Source: Otis tarda
Lineage: Eukaryota; Chordata; Aves; Otidiformes; Otididae
Direction: 5' to 3'
Assembly: GCA_026413225.1 (NCBI GenBank)
Contig: CM048552.1
Location: 53,831,001-53,895,000 of the forward strand
Length of the DNA: 64,000 nt
Shown: positions 24,101-41,106 of the stretch, one piece after another
How positions within the stretch are numbered: the first letter of the stretch is position 1
Layout of the letters: every line of letters starts with the position of its first letter
Translations under genes and position numbers: made by a program
Notes under the pieces: generated by a model
What the model was told of the DNA's origin: nothing
The model's input: the letters and a program-made list of their open reading frames with translations, nothing else
The model's database searches: none

Positions 24101-25597
24101 TTCCACAGAGCTATTTACAAGTTAAGGCAGTGCATGAAGAATCACTATTAAACTTTTCTTTGTCACCTCATATACACTTCTGGCTTTGTTGATCATTTGC
24201 TCTCTGGGATAGCAGCTGTGCTATTTCTTCCACTTTCTTTTTGAAAGGGGGAGTCCAAAATGTTTAAACCTGTGTTTTCAGGGAAAAATAGATCTGTATT
24301 TAACATCTGCATTCTACATTGTAGAACAGATGTACATTCGTCACCAACATTGTACAGTCCCTGTTGGATTTCCTTGCCCTTTCTAAAGCAGTTCAACCAA
24401 CAGCCAGCCTATTGAGCATGGCAAGATGTGGGATAAAAGATCAGTTTATTCAGCACTGAGTCCTGTAGGCCAGGAAGTATCACTGCTACCTAGTGATTCA
24501 TCTAATTGGATTTGTATCAGAAACACAGCTCAGGTAAGAACAACAGGAATATAATTTTTAGAGGAATTTATTAGAAACTGGGGTTTCTAAGGTCTGTAGA
24601 GGTCATTCTGCAGTGACTGGAGTGAACTGCAATTTCCCCTTCTATAGAGGTAAAACAAGATCTGCTAACAGATGTGGGAAGAAAAGCTCTCTGAAAGTGA
24701 ACTGCATTATTGAAATATGTGCATCTCCTATGTCAAGCTCAAAAACATCATCTGGAACCAAACCCTTCAACTTCTGATCTAAATTTCAGTTATTTCCATG
24801 GAAAATTTTTAACTTAAAGTAATTTTCCCTGATTTACGGAGGTACATGCCATTGTAAAGTCAAACTGAATATACCCTCAGTCCAGTAGATGTTTTGACTG
24901 AGTAAAGACTGTAAGATTTATTTTATAAGAAATGTAATCATTTACTCCTCACTAACATTTTCTCTCCCTTTTCTGATGCATCAGTTGGAATTAATGATCT
25001 CCAGAAGGATGCTTTTCACATCACTGTGACAACAACTGCAACCTCTGAAAAACAGCCAGGATTTCTCTCAGTCAGCAAGCTGGGCCTGAAGTGGGCCATG
25101 ATGAGTCAAGGTCGAATGGTGTGGCTAAAGGACACCACGACTCCCAAAATCAGCCGTGGAGAAGTGAGACGATTTCTTGCCCGGCTGAAATTTGTTGACT
25201 TTCCTCAGAAGGTGAGATTGTGTAGGAATCCCTACATCCCTGCATCATAATTTTTGGTAGGGTTCAAAGAGACTGTTTGCAAGATGACGATCTCCCCCTT
25301 TGGGCATAAGCTGGATAGATTGATAGATTGTGAGGCCCAGCTGTACTTTGGCAATTGGACAAGGAGGGGGATCTTAGAAAGAACCAGGGGTGATGATCAC
25401 AAGGGACAGAGAGACTCTCAGAGGGAACGGGGAGGTGGGATGGAGGTTGCTTGATTTGACATGGCCAAGCAAGAGTCCTCCATATAGCAGTGCCCAGGTT
25501 CAGTTGCTGACCTGTGGATTAACACTTTTCTCTACCAGACTGGATGATAATAGGTTTTGGCTTTACTTTTTGTTTCCCTTTCCTTCTCCAGCTCTAG
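6113..25597 (+). CDS. FAM234B: FAM234B, single-pass membrane protein with FG-GAP-like repeats (13 coding exons)
   Basis: Coding exons: 6113-6149, 12044-12436, 13390-13488, 15267-15455, 16990-17120, 17782-17929, 18282-18423, 19083-19226, 22643-22724, 22935-23090, 23696-23816, 24985-25211 and 25592-25597. Together they give 1875 nt, or 624 residues plus stop, close to the 622 I recall for human. Every junction is GT-AG and keeps frame. The protein has an acidic cytoplasmic N-terminus (1-102), one hydrophobic helix (about 103-124), then a large outer domain. That domain carries Asp-rich calcium-loop motifs DVNGDGLPD (154-162) and DVDGDGIRD (about 265-273), typical of integrin-alpha/FG-GAP beta-propeller blades, and several N-glycosylation sequons (NAS, NGS, NCS, NIS, NAT). 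It is the paralogue of FAM234A/ITFG3, and its molecular role is not established. The identification rests on near-continuous similarity to the remembered human protein, for example [31 protein letters not shown] and [12 protein letters not shown]. Confidence 0.95.
6150..12043 (+). other. FAM234B intron 1
   Basis: This 5.9-kb intron is the longest in the gene. It contains a (TA/TG) microsatellite near its 3' end and short A-rich runs (for example at 8237). A 62-codon open frame lies on the minus strand at 9786-9974. No other coding signal or recognised repeat was seen. It ends in a pyrimidine-rich tract and CAG. Confidence 0.85.
11752..11814. repeat. (TA/TG)n microsatellite
   Basis: Alternating TA, CATA and TG dinucleotides run for about 60 bases in intron 1 of FAM234B, about 230 bases before exon 2. 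The tract is probably length-polymorphic. Confidence 0.9.
12044..12436 (+). CDS. FAM234B: FAM234B coding exon 2 (cytoplasmic tail and membrane helix)
   Basis: Residues 13-144. It begins [14 protein letters not shown] and contains an acidic Ser/Asp-rich stretch. It also holds the membrane helix ([20 protein letters not shown]) and the conserved juxtamembrane [12 protein letters not shown]. The acceptor follows a long CT-rich tract and the donor is GTGAGA. Confidence 0.95.
13390..13488 (+). CDS. FAM234B: FAM234B coding exon 3 (first calcium-loop repeat)
   Basis: Residues 144-177, containing [20 protein letters not shown], the first FG-GAP-like Asp-loop, and an NAS glycosylation sequon. The splice sites are TTGCAG and GTAAGC. 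Confidence 0.94.
13893..14022 (-). repeat. MIR-like SINE fossil
   Basis: The stretch starting CCATTTTACAGGCACAGAGC, with GGTCACAGATGGGATTCAG further on, follows the order of the core of a reverse-oriented MIR element (TTTACAG, CACAGAG, AAGGTCACA, tail of the core). It is degraded and lies in FAM234B intron 3. The family call is from memory of the consensus. Confidence 0.6.
15267..15455 (+). CDS. FAM234B: FAM234B coding exon 4
   Basis: Residues 177-240, including [20 protein letters not shown] and [20 protein letters not shown], beta-propeller blade sequence alternating hydrophobic strands and Gly turns. The acceptor is CTCTTCCAG and the donor GTAGAG. Confidence 0.94.
16990..17120 (+). CDS. 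FAM234B: FAM234B coding exon 5 (second calcium-loop repeat)
   Basis: Residues 240-283. It begins [14 protein letters not shown] and contains [17 protein letters not shown], the second Asp-loop repeat. The splice sites are CCAACAG and GTACAG. Confidence 0.94.
17782..17929 (+). CDS. FAM234B: FAM234B coding exon 6
   Basis: Residues 284-333. It runs from [20 protein letters not shown] to GAIYILFGF. The splice sites are TTTGCAG and GTAAGA. Confidence 0.94.
18282..18423 (+). CDS. FAM234B: FAM234B coding exon 7
   Basis: Residues 333-380, including [18 protein letters not shown] and [19 protein letters not shown], the latter strongly conserved with the human protein as I recall it. The acceptor is TGGCAG and the donor GTAGGA. 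Confidence 0.94.
19083..19226 (+). CDS. FAM234B: FAM234B coding exon 8
   Basis: Residues 380-428, including [20 protein letters not shown] and [19 protein letters not shown]. The acceptor is TTGTCCCAG. The donor GTTATA is weaker than the others, but the split codon (AG plus C) joins exon 9 in frame. Confidence 0.92.
20256..20445 (-). repeat. CR1 LINE 3' fragment in FAM234B intron 8
   Basis: The plus strand carries the reverse complement of a CR1 tail: CAGAGTCACAGCATGGTTGA, then GGTTGGAAGGCACCTCTGG and the CAACCTACCTGCTCAAGCAG segment. It is 5'-truncated, as is usual for CR1, and too short to hold any open reading frame. Confidence 0.88.
22643..22724 (+). CDS. FAM234B: FAM234B coding exon 9
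   Basis: Residues 428-455: [20 protein letters not shown], then TGDGNKK. The acceptor is ATTTGCAG and the donor GTAAAA. It is followed by a short intron of 210 bases. Confidence 0.93.
22935..23090 (+). CDS. FAM234B: FAM234B coding exon 10
   Basis: Residues 456-507: [19 protein letters not shown], then [19 protein letters not shown]. The acceptor CCTTGAG is chosen over an upstream TTCTAG at about 22916 because that one brings in an in-frame stop. The donor is GTGAGC. Confidence 0.92.
23696..23816 (+). CDS. FAM234B: FAM234B coding exon 11 (tandem CAGCAG acceptor)
   Basis: Residues 508-548: [20 protein letters not shown], then [16 protein letters not shown]. The acceptor is a tandem TCCAG/CAG, so splicing may start at 23696 or 23699, which adds or drops one Gln. 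The donor is GTGAGT. Confidence 0.9.
24985..25211 (+). CDS. FAM234B: FAM234B coding exon 12
   Basis: Residues 548-623, from [14 protein letters not shown] through [20 protein letters not shown] to [13 protein letters not shown]. The donor AAG/GTGAGA is strong. If this intron were retained, the frame would run on 12 codons ([12 protein letters not shown]) to a TAA at 25248-25250. Confidence 0.93.
25592..25597 (+). CDS. FAM234B: FAM234B coding exon 13 (one codon plus stop)
   Basis: The acceptor TTCCTTCTCCAG is followed at once by CTC TAG, giving Leu624 and the stop. The resulting end KFVDFPQKL has the same length as the human end KFVEAPYEI as I recall it, which supports this over intron retention. 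The rest of this exon is 3' UTR. Confidence 0.78.
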   Translation, partial: L

Positions 25598-25875
25598 CCT
25601 GGTGGTTCCTCGGGTTTTGATTGGACCTGTGGCCTGTATGGGGAATACAGGAAGCTGCTCTGTGGATCTTCAGGAAAACCACTGTGTAGAGGGAATGGGG
25701 GCTAAAAGCACTTCCCCTTTCTTCAACTTTCCAGGGAATGTTGCTGGAGGCAAGTTTGCCCTAGGCAGACCTGTCCTGTACCAGAGGAACCTTGTTCAGC
25801 ATCTCCCCCTCCATATGTTGTTCTTGCATGCTTCCTTCCAGGTAACACAGAAATGTGAATTTAGATTTTATATAC

Positions 25876-25916
25876 ATATATATATATATAAAACCTGGTT
25901 TTATATATATATATAT
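25876..25916. repeat. Perfect TA-rich inverted repeat (20-bp arms, 1-base spacer)
   Basis: The arms pair perfectly for 20 bases around a single T at 25896. The inner six pairs are AAAACC/GGTTTT and the outer part is (TA)n. It would form a tight hairpin in the FAM234B 3' UTR, or a cruciform in DNA. Confidence 0.95.
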
Positions 25917-26007
25917 CAATTTATACAATATATGTATATTTTTTGTATGTTTAATTTATGAATGAGATTTAGGACCCTCCTTTTTATGTCCAAGCAGTAT
26001 TCCCAGG

Positions 26008-26079
26008 CAGTCAAACAAGCTGTAGGCCTAGAGTGGGCCATGATGACTCAAGGCAAATGGTGTGGCTAAAGAACACCAC
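26008..26079 (+). pseudogene. Decayed copy of part of FAM234B exon 12
   Basis: The stretch AGTGGGCCATGATGACTCAA, continuing with AATGGTGTGGCTAAAG and ACACCAC, matches exon 12 at 25069-25138 almost base for base over its 3' 48 bases. The match weakens upstream. The copied frame reads GLEWAMMTQGK, then loses frame because one base is missing relative to the exon (GTCGA became GCAA). A TAA follows. It is a partial, same-strand duplication about 0.94 kb downstream. Confidence 0.85.
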
Positions 26080-27538
26080 CTGCTTTAATCTTTATATTTT
26101 TTTGAGAGAAGCCTCTGTCTGGTTCCTGCAGGGCTAGTCTTGTCTACAGTCTTTCCTGGGCTCTCAGTCCTCTTCTCCATTCTGTCCACAAACTCACAAA
26201 CAAACTAGCCCTCTAGCTGAATTACCTGATATAAAGAAAGATGTTACCCACAGCATTTGCCATCCCTTGCACTTGTATATTTCTTTCCCCACTCCCAAGT
26301 TCAGGACAGGTTCATGTGGGTGATGTAGAAGCGATAGGTTCACATCTTACTTCTATCCGTCCCTAAGCTTTTTATGAACCCAAAGTATCACTATAACATT
26401 ACCCTGCAGTCCAATGGGCTGAGTCCCCCTTTGCAAATGCATCACAGCCCTTTTGGGATAGATTCCCAGCAGCTCCCCACTGGCACTGTGAGATCACACT
26501 AGATCCATTCACAGCAAAGCTGATTCTCACAACACTGATTCAGGGTTGAGAGGCTTAGACGAGACAGAACTGGAAAGCTTTTCTGTGCATTTTACCCCTT
26601 TCTGGGCTCAACTTTACCATTCCCTTACCAGCCCAGTTCTGTGTGCAGTTCCAGGAGGAACGGACTACCGCCAAGGCACATTTGCTCACTGTATGTTTAG
26701 TGCTTTTAACTGTGCCTCAGTGTGCCATCAGTCTCCTGTGTTGTAGTTGCAGAGCATCTGCATTAATTTTCTTGTAACAGATACGACCAGGTAACATATA
26801 CAAAGCAACCACTTTGGTGCCCCAGCAGCTCCCCACAGTGCAGGGCAACAACATACAAACTGTTTTCCCAGTATGCCTTTCTAGGTCTGACCTGGCAGAG
26901 CCAAGTGGAGGTGAGGATTGCAATGGACTCTTCTGTCTTCCTGCTGGCATGTGCCCTTACAGCCTCCCCGCACTTCCCTGTGAGTGGTGAGGTGATGGCA
27001 GGACTTTGACGCTCCCTCCAGATGGGCACATCTACCATGGGTTTGCTCTCCCAGGCTCTTGACACCTCTCCTTGCTATATCACCCTCTCTCTTCTCCTTC
27101 CCTGCATCTCCATATAAAGCTTCCAGGATAGCCCTTCAGGATTAGCTGCAAGCCCCAAGGCTGGTCCTTGGGCCCTGCTCTCTTAATGTCAGAGCCTGTG
27201 AACAATTTGTATATGTTTAATGGTTTTTTTTGTGTAAATAGCTTTGTATATATTAGCACAACTGTAGCAATGGCTCTAGGCCTGGCATTTTCTTCCAGAC
27301 ATAGGTTACTGTTTATAGTCAATTATTACAGCTGCATAACAGGGACTGAAAGTGTGAGGACCAGTAACATATGAGGATTAGACAGGAGTGCCCCTTCCCT
27401 CCTGTCTAGCCACCACCTTGCTGGGAAAGGTGAAGCAGCTGTTACCTGAAGTAGTTCCTCTTCTGAGATTCTTCCCGAGAGAACTGATATTCAAGTGCAG
27501 TGATGTTAGCTCCTCCATAGTGTGAACTCACCCTGCCT

Positions 27539-27555
27539 GCACACACACACACATC
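27539..27555. repeat. (AC)n short microsatellite
   Basis: A short run of seven AC units lies in the FAM234B 3' UTR just before the first poly(A) signal. Confidence 0.85.
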
Positions 27556-27564
27556 CCCACTGTG

Positions 27565-27570
27565 AATAAA
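27565..27570 (+). terminator. FAM234B poly(A) signal, proximal
   Basis: This canonical AATAAA is followed by GT/T-rich sequence (GTCTGTATATTGTTGGG) of the kind that assists cleavage. Confidence 0.7.
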
Positions 27571-27627
27571 GACTCTGTCTGTATATTGTTGGGAAAATGT
27601 ATTTGAACTGTGAACTGCAGTGGAGCA

Positions 27628-27633
27628 AATAAA
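27628..27633 (+). terminator. FAM234B poly(A) signal, distal
   Basis: A second AATAAA lies 63 bases after the first, with a TGTGTACAGCATCATGTGTC context downstream. Two close signals suggest alternative 3' ends only a few tens of bases apart. Confidence 0.7.
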
Positions 27634-28476
27634 TACTGTGTACAGCATCATGTGTCACGTGAACCTGTGTTTCACCTTGGAGAGATTATGAGTTTGCTTG
27701 ATTTGGTGATTGCTTGTGATATTTTTACAATGGGGAAAAGGGGACAGATTAAGAGAAACAAAGGAAAAAGCAGAAGCCCAGCCAAGGATTCTTAAAGGTT
27801 GTGGAGAAGCACAGTAGAAAGAGACAGACAGGAAAGTACCTCAGAATGCGAGACTTTGGGGGAAAAATCAAGAAGGGAGGATGTGGGGAGTCATTACAGA
27901 TAGGAAAGAGGACAAAGATATCTGAAAGCAACCTCCCATTCCTACTGCAGCAGCACTTTCAATCTGAGGTCAGAGAGAAGAGGAGATTGGGCCTGGAAAT
28001 GAAGAATAAACAGGGTGTTCAGAGAGGATTACAGCCAATCAATATGAGCACTGATGCTCTTCACTGTCGCACTGAACCAGGGGAGGTTGCTGGAAGGTCA
28101 ATGTGACACCACCTAAAGAAGCCCAGCACTGCAATTTGCCAGCTGGATGGCGCTGACTATTCCCAGGTGCAATACTACTGGGATTAGGACAACTGTCTCA
28201 ACTCTGTCTCAAAGTGCTTAGAGACAGCTAGCACCAACAACGTGTCCCTCCAGTTTCATCCTTCCCAGCTGAGGACACCTGTCAAACTGTGATCAGGGAG
28301 GACCCACCCTACTGCTGTTGGCACTGGTGTTGCCCTGGCCCAGTGCCCACCTTCTCGCTCCCCAAACGGCAGAGAAAGGAAGAGCTCCTCAAGAACTTTC
28401 TAACAGTGGTGGTAGTGTTTGGTTCAGAGCTCTTGTGCTTCCCAAACCCTGCTGCTCTGTCCCTGTGCACGCATCC

Positions 28477-36715
<8,239 letters not shown>

Positions 36716-39402
36716 CTACAACACACAAATAGGAGGCACTGTCACACCAACCATTTCTCCCACTCTGCATTACAAATCCCATCTCTTCCCAGCACACATC
36801 TGTGGGGATATAAGCACTCTGTCCTCCTCAAAACATCCTAACAATTCACCCAGTATGGACGAACCATTTCCTGAAAGCCAAGGTTATGGAGCAATAGGTC
36901 AGCTTCAACCAAAGTACACTGAATATCTGTACTGGGGAAGCGAGGGTGACCCAGTAGACATAGCAGGGCTGAGTGCATTGGGGTGTGTAAGCACATCAGC
37001 AAAATGAAAGGGACATCATATTCACTCTGTCTCAGAGATGGTGGAGAAAAACTGTTAACCAGCTTCCCCAAATACCATGTGTTGCCTTTAGATGGGGCAT
37101 GATGAATGCTCTGTCCAACTAAATAAGAATTCTTGTTGCCAAGTGTCCCAAAGCACTTTTTCAAGCAGTTCATCATTGAACCTAGGGAAGTAGGGAGTGT
37201 ATTGATTTCACAGTGGAGAAAGGCAGGAAAATGTTCCCGTATCACTGAAGGTCGCACATCAAAGCAGTGACCTGCTCAGGAGGGACACTCAACTATCCAT
37301 ATTTGCCAGCTCGAGTTCAAGCCCCAGAACAGCACTTCCCACCTAAGCAAGCACTGCTCTGCACACCAGAAATTTGGTAGGGTGGTGGGATGACAGTGTC
37401 TCTGTTCTCACACAAAGTGCTGGAGGGATTTTTTTGAAGAGCAAACATTGCCATAAACACGCTTCCCGGTTTCATCTCATCATAAAAAGTAATGCAGAAA
37501 GCAGTTTGTGTACCAAGGTCCTGTGGTCTTTCTCACTCAGAGGGAAGCTTAAGATATTACGGTTCCTGCAAAACCTGTCACTGACTTCTGAGAACCCCAA
37601 CTTATCACTCCATGGATTGATTAGATGTCATCTACCCACACATCAACTTTCATGTAATCAACGCATGCCTCTTCCCACATGGCACTCCCTATGTTTGGCA
37701 CAACTTCATCCAGATACTCCTACCCTTTCCTATTTATGACTCTCAAAATCCATTGGTCCATGAATAGATTCAGTTTGTACAGACATTGCCTGCTGCCGGT
37801 CCTCTTCACATAACTTTGACTGACTCACCCAGTGTCGAATGTGTGAGAAAGGCCCAGCATACTGTGGACACTACTATGAATAAACGATACGAGACGGAGC
37901 TTTGCATTGTTTGTGCCTGCACCGCAGCTAAAAGTGGTGCAGTTAGAAGTATTTGTTCTGCTAACCAGCAAGCTCAGAAATGTAGTTAACGAAGATGGTG
38001 CTGAAGCTCCTCTGGAAAAGCAGGACTTCATTACCATCTCATCACATTGAGAAAACAGTGCCTAATCCAGAACACCCTCACTGAAGGCTAGAAAATACCC
38101 AGCTCCTGAAAAATTCCTGCATTGTTTTATGCTCCGATTTCTTTTGTCTCTTCATCAGAGCACTTATTTCCTTCAGCAATGGAGATGCTGCACCCTGGAG
38201 ATGGTAACATCTTAGTGATACCATAACTAATGACTTCCATGATCTGAAGGCGTGTTGGATATCACCATTTTCACAGAGCTGACACCTACTAGGAACAGTT
38301 AATTATATGAAAGTTTCTGGCTAATGTTGGTGGCAAACTCCTCACTGAAAGTTTTTTCAATGGAAAATTTAGCTTATGACTGAAAAGGAACTTATAAATA
38401 AAATTGCTTTCCTCAAAAACATTATTTTTCCTCTGAAAATAGAAACCTTCGGCACACAAAGTTTTTCAGTTTTTCATCAATGCTTGATTATAAGATTTTC
38501 TGTTTTCAGGTTTTGGTTTGCTCATGCTTTTCTTTAAAAAAACATCTTTCCTATTGACAAAAATAATTTTTCTAATTTAAATCTTCAATAGTGGCAAAAA
38601 TATTATCTCCAGTTATTTGTGATAGTAGTTGAAAGGTCATATAATTTCAGAACAAGTGACAAGGAAAAAGGCAAAAAAAATATAAGAAACAAATGAATCA
38701 GAAGAAGGAACTGGATCAAGGATGCAGAGGACATAGGGAATGAGAAGCAAGTCTGAACCACTCCTTCATGAGAACATTGTCAGAAAAGTTTCCCTCCATA
38801 AAAGCCAAGCACTTACTGACAATAACTGACCATAGTATCTAGATAGCCCCAAAATGAAATAGAGTTGAATTTACCTTAGCAGCAGGTCCCTGAAGTCCTG
38901 TTAATTTGTAGGAGCAATACAGAAATGGGACTCACGCTTTGTCTGCTGTTTTCCTCATCTCTAGTTCCTCCAAGAAACCCAATTGCTTCAAAACCCCTTT
39001 CTCCTTAGTGTCCTCCCCTCCTCCCTCAAACTCTCAGTGATTATTAAATGCTATCCCTCCAGCCAGCAGCTGTTTTGTGGAAAATGGTCATTTTGTAATC
39101 CACAATGCAATCATGGAACAGCTGCTCGGGGAGATTATACGGGAAGCGATTGGTGCTGCAGGCTGGGATTAAGTGCAGAAGGGTGACCTGTATTGACTGA
39201 GCAGAAAGTTTGCATAAAACACAGAAAGATCCCAGCCATCTTCATGTGGTGGCTGTTTGGGAGCTTGTGTGGAGAGAGCTGGTGGTTTTCTGGCCAGTGC
39301 TTCAGAGGACGAGTGACCTTGGCTCAGAAACTACCAGCACTCTTGGTGTCAAGTCACCCCTTGCCCTGTGCACTGTCTCTGCAGAATCGCAAAGGCCACA
39401 AG

Positions 39403-39416
39403 CCCCCCCCCCCCCC
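39403..39416. repeat. C14 homopolymer
   Basis: Fourteen consecutive C lie in a GC-rich patch. They could form G-quadruplex or i-motif pairings only with other runs, which are not obvious nearby. Confidence 0.95.
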
Positions 39417-41064
39417 AGCTCTAGAACATCTTTCTGGCCAGACCTGCCAGTCACAGAAAGGGGAGAAGAAAAAAATGGGGAGAGGAAAGTTGATGAGACT
39501 GCTTCTGCTCTGAGGGCTGAGGATTTCAGACCGTGAAGAGATGCCAATACAGCTCTCATTGTGGGCACTGGAGATTTTAATGAAAAAAGGAGCCCCTTAG
39601 CAAAAGCGCTGATGACTGGCAGACTGGCACCATGGCATCACCACTGTTACACAGGTATGTGAAACGGTGATGAGCCAAAGAAGTCCAGTACTCAAAGGAT
39701 GGGAGCATGGGGAAGACTGTCAGCATCCCTCAGAGTGGCAGCTTTTACCAAGGTGCAAAGTTTACCAGGAATCTCTGCACCCAACAGCTTCACATCAGAT
39801 GAATTTGGGAAGCTAGTAAGGAGAAACAGAACAACTCACACTCTCCCGAAGTCCCCTCTAAGCTCTTGTCCTGAAAGTTCAAAGGCTCCCACAACAACTG
39901 TGCGTGTTGATACACCTCGTTTGGTATCAGAACAGTGAAAAGTAAGAATGGCATCACCTCTCAGGAGGGAGAACTGTCCCTAGAGGGCATGGAGCAGTGC
40001 CGCATTGAACCAAACTGCAAGGAAAAGGAGCACCCCAAAGATGCACACTCTGTCCTCCCCACAAAGGTTTTGCCCAGTGCCAAGCGTATGAGGCTCCCAC
40101 CGCCACTGGGAGGAAGGGAGGCAGATTCCCTTGCGTGCCTGCCCTGCTGCTTTGCCGGGACAGAGGGAACCAGCGGTCCATCTGCTCTCATCCCCGGCTT
40201 CCAACACCAGAGCCCAGAGGCTGGGAGCAGAGGTGTACCAATGGTTCTGGGTGACAGCACAGCCTGTGACAGCCCCTGCACAGCACAGGGACCAGACGGA
40301 GCCCACAGGTTCAGGGTCCCATACGTGGACTGTGCTGTCACAGACTGTTGACCCTTCCTGCCCTGAGCAGAACAGCCGGTAGCTCTGCGGCTATTTTAAT
40401 CCTAGTCGCTGCATAAGCTCCTCTAATATAGATAATCATTTCTAAAACAGGCTAACTGAAAGCAATGCTAAATGTTTCCATGCTCCATGGACTGCCTGTT
40501 TTTTGATTAATAAAAAGGTTCTGTTTGACACAGATGTACTTAATTTACTGAAGTAGGTAGAATAACATCTGATGCTGTTTAAAAGGAGAGAGATTCTTTT
40601 TTTTCCCTTGTTCAGTCTCTCCACATCTGGACAGCTTAAGTTTAGCTTCTAAATGCTCAGTGAAAAAAAAAAAGCCTGTTTTTTTTAGGCTCAAGAATAG
40701 GTGAAGTCCATCTCTCTACCAGTAATCCTTAATGTTAACGTCTTAATAATTTTAGGCCTGATGAGAGTCTCATTAAAATCCAGGACGCTAGATCCCAGTT
40801 TCTAAAGCTGGGATCACTGCATATATATTGATTACATGAGATTGAATTAGATTTATATGGCTAAGAATTCAGGTTTAAGTAAATTTATCAGAAATATGCT
40901 ATGGTTTCAAAAATATGCATCCATCAGATTTAGCATTCTGAACAATGACAGATATTTATCCTTCCAGAAGATGGCAATCTTTCTCCAGTCTTGTTTTTGG
41001 GAGTTGCTGCTGCTCCTGTGTGCTGGGGGGAGGCAACACTTAAGTTTAGACTTCTATTCCTTCC

Positions 41065-41106
41065 TTTTTTTGTTTTTTTCTCTCTTTCTCTTCCCCCCCC
41101 CCCCCC
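41065..41106. repeat. Pyrimidine tract ending in C14
   Basis: A T-rich/CT-rich run ends with fourteen consecutive C. It is a purine-pyrimidine mirror-type tract able to form triplex DNA, and otherwise a simple repeat. Confidence 0.9.

Larger units (their letters stand above)
25598..27650 (+). other. FAM234B: FAM234B 3' UTR (about 2 kb)
   Basis: No coding signal was seen after the stop until two canonical poly(A) signals at 27565-27570 and 27628-27633. It contains a TA-rich palindrome and a decayed copy of part of exon 12. The exact cleavage site is an estimate, about 15-20 bases after the second signal. Confidence 0.75.

Noticed and set aside
25198-25250. Ending FAM234B by read-through after exon 12 (12 extra residues)
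   Set aside because: A strong donor at 25212, a strong acceptor at 25591 and the equal-length match to the human C-terminus favour splicing. Kept only as a possible retained-intron form.
36838-37257. 139-codon minus-strand frame just upstream of GSG1 exon 1
   Set aside because: It is in a position where a GSG1 5' exon could lie, but it shows no family similarity and no donor that would join it to the exon at 36715.
37310-37330. tRNA B-box-like GAGTTCAAGCC
   Set aside because: No A box or cloverleaf fits around it.
39193-40351. Overlapping frames of 106-138 codons on both strands
   Set aside because: Several frames and strands are open together, there is a C14 run inside, and there are no splice pairs or recognised protein, so this is a composition effect.
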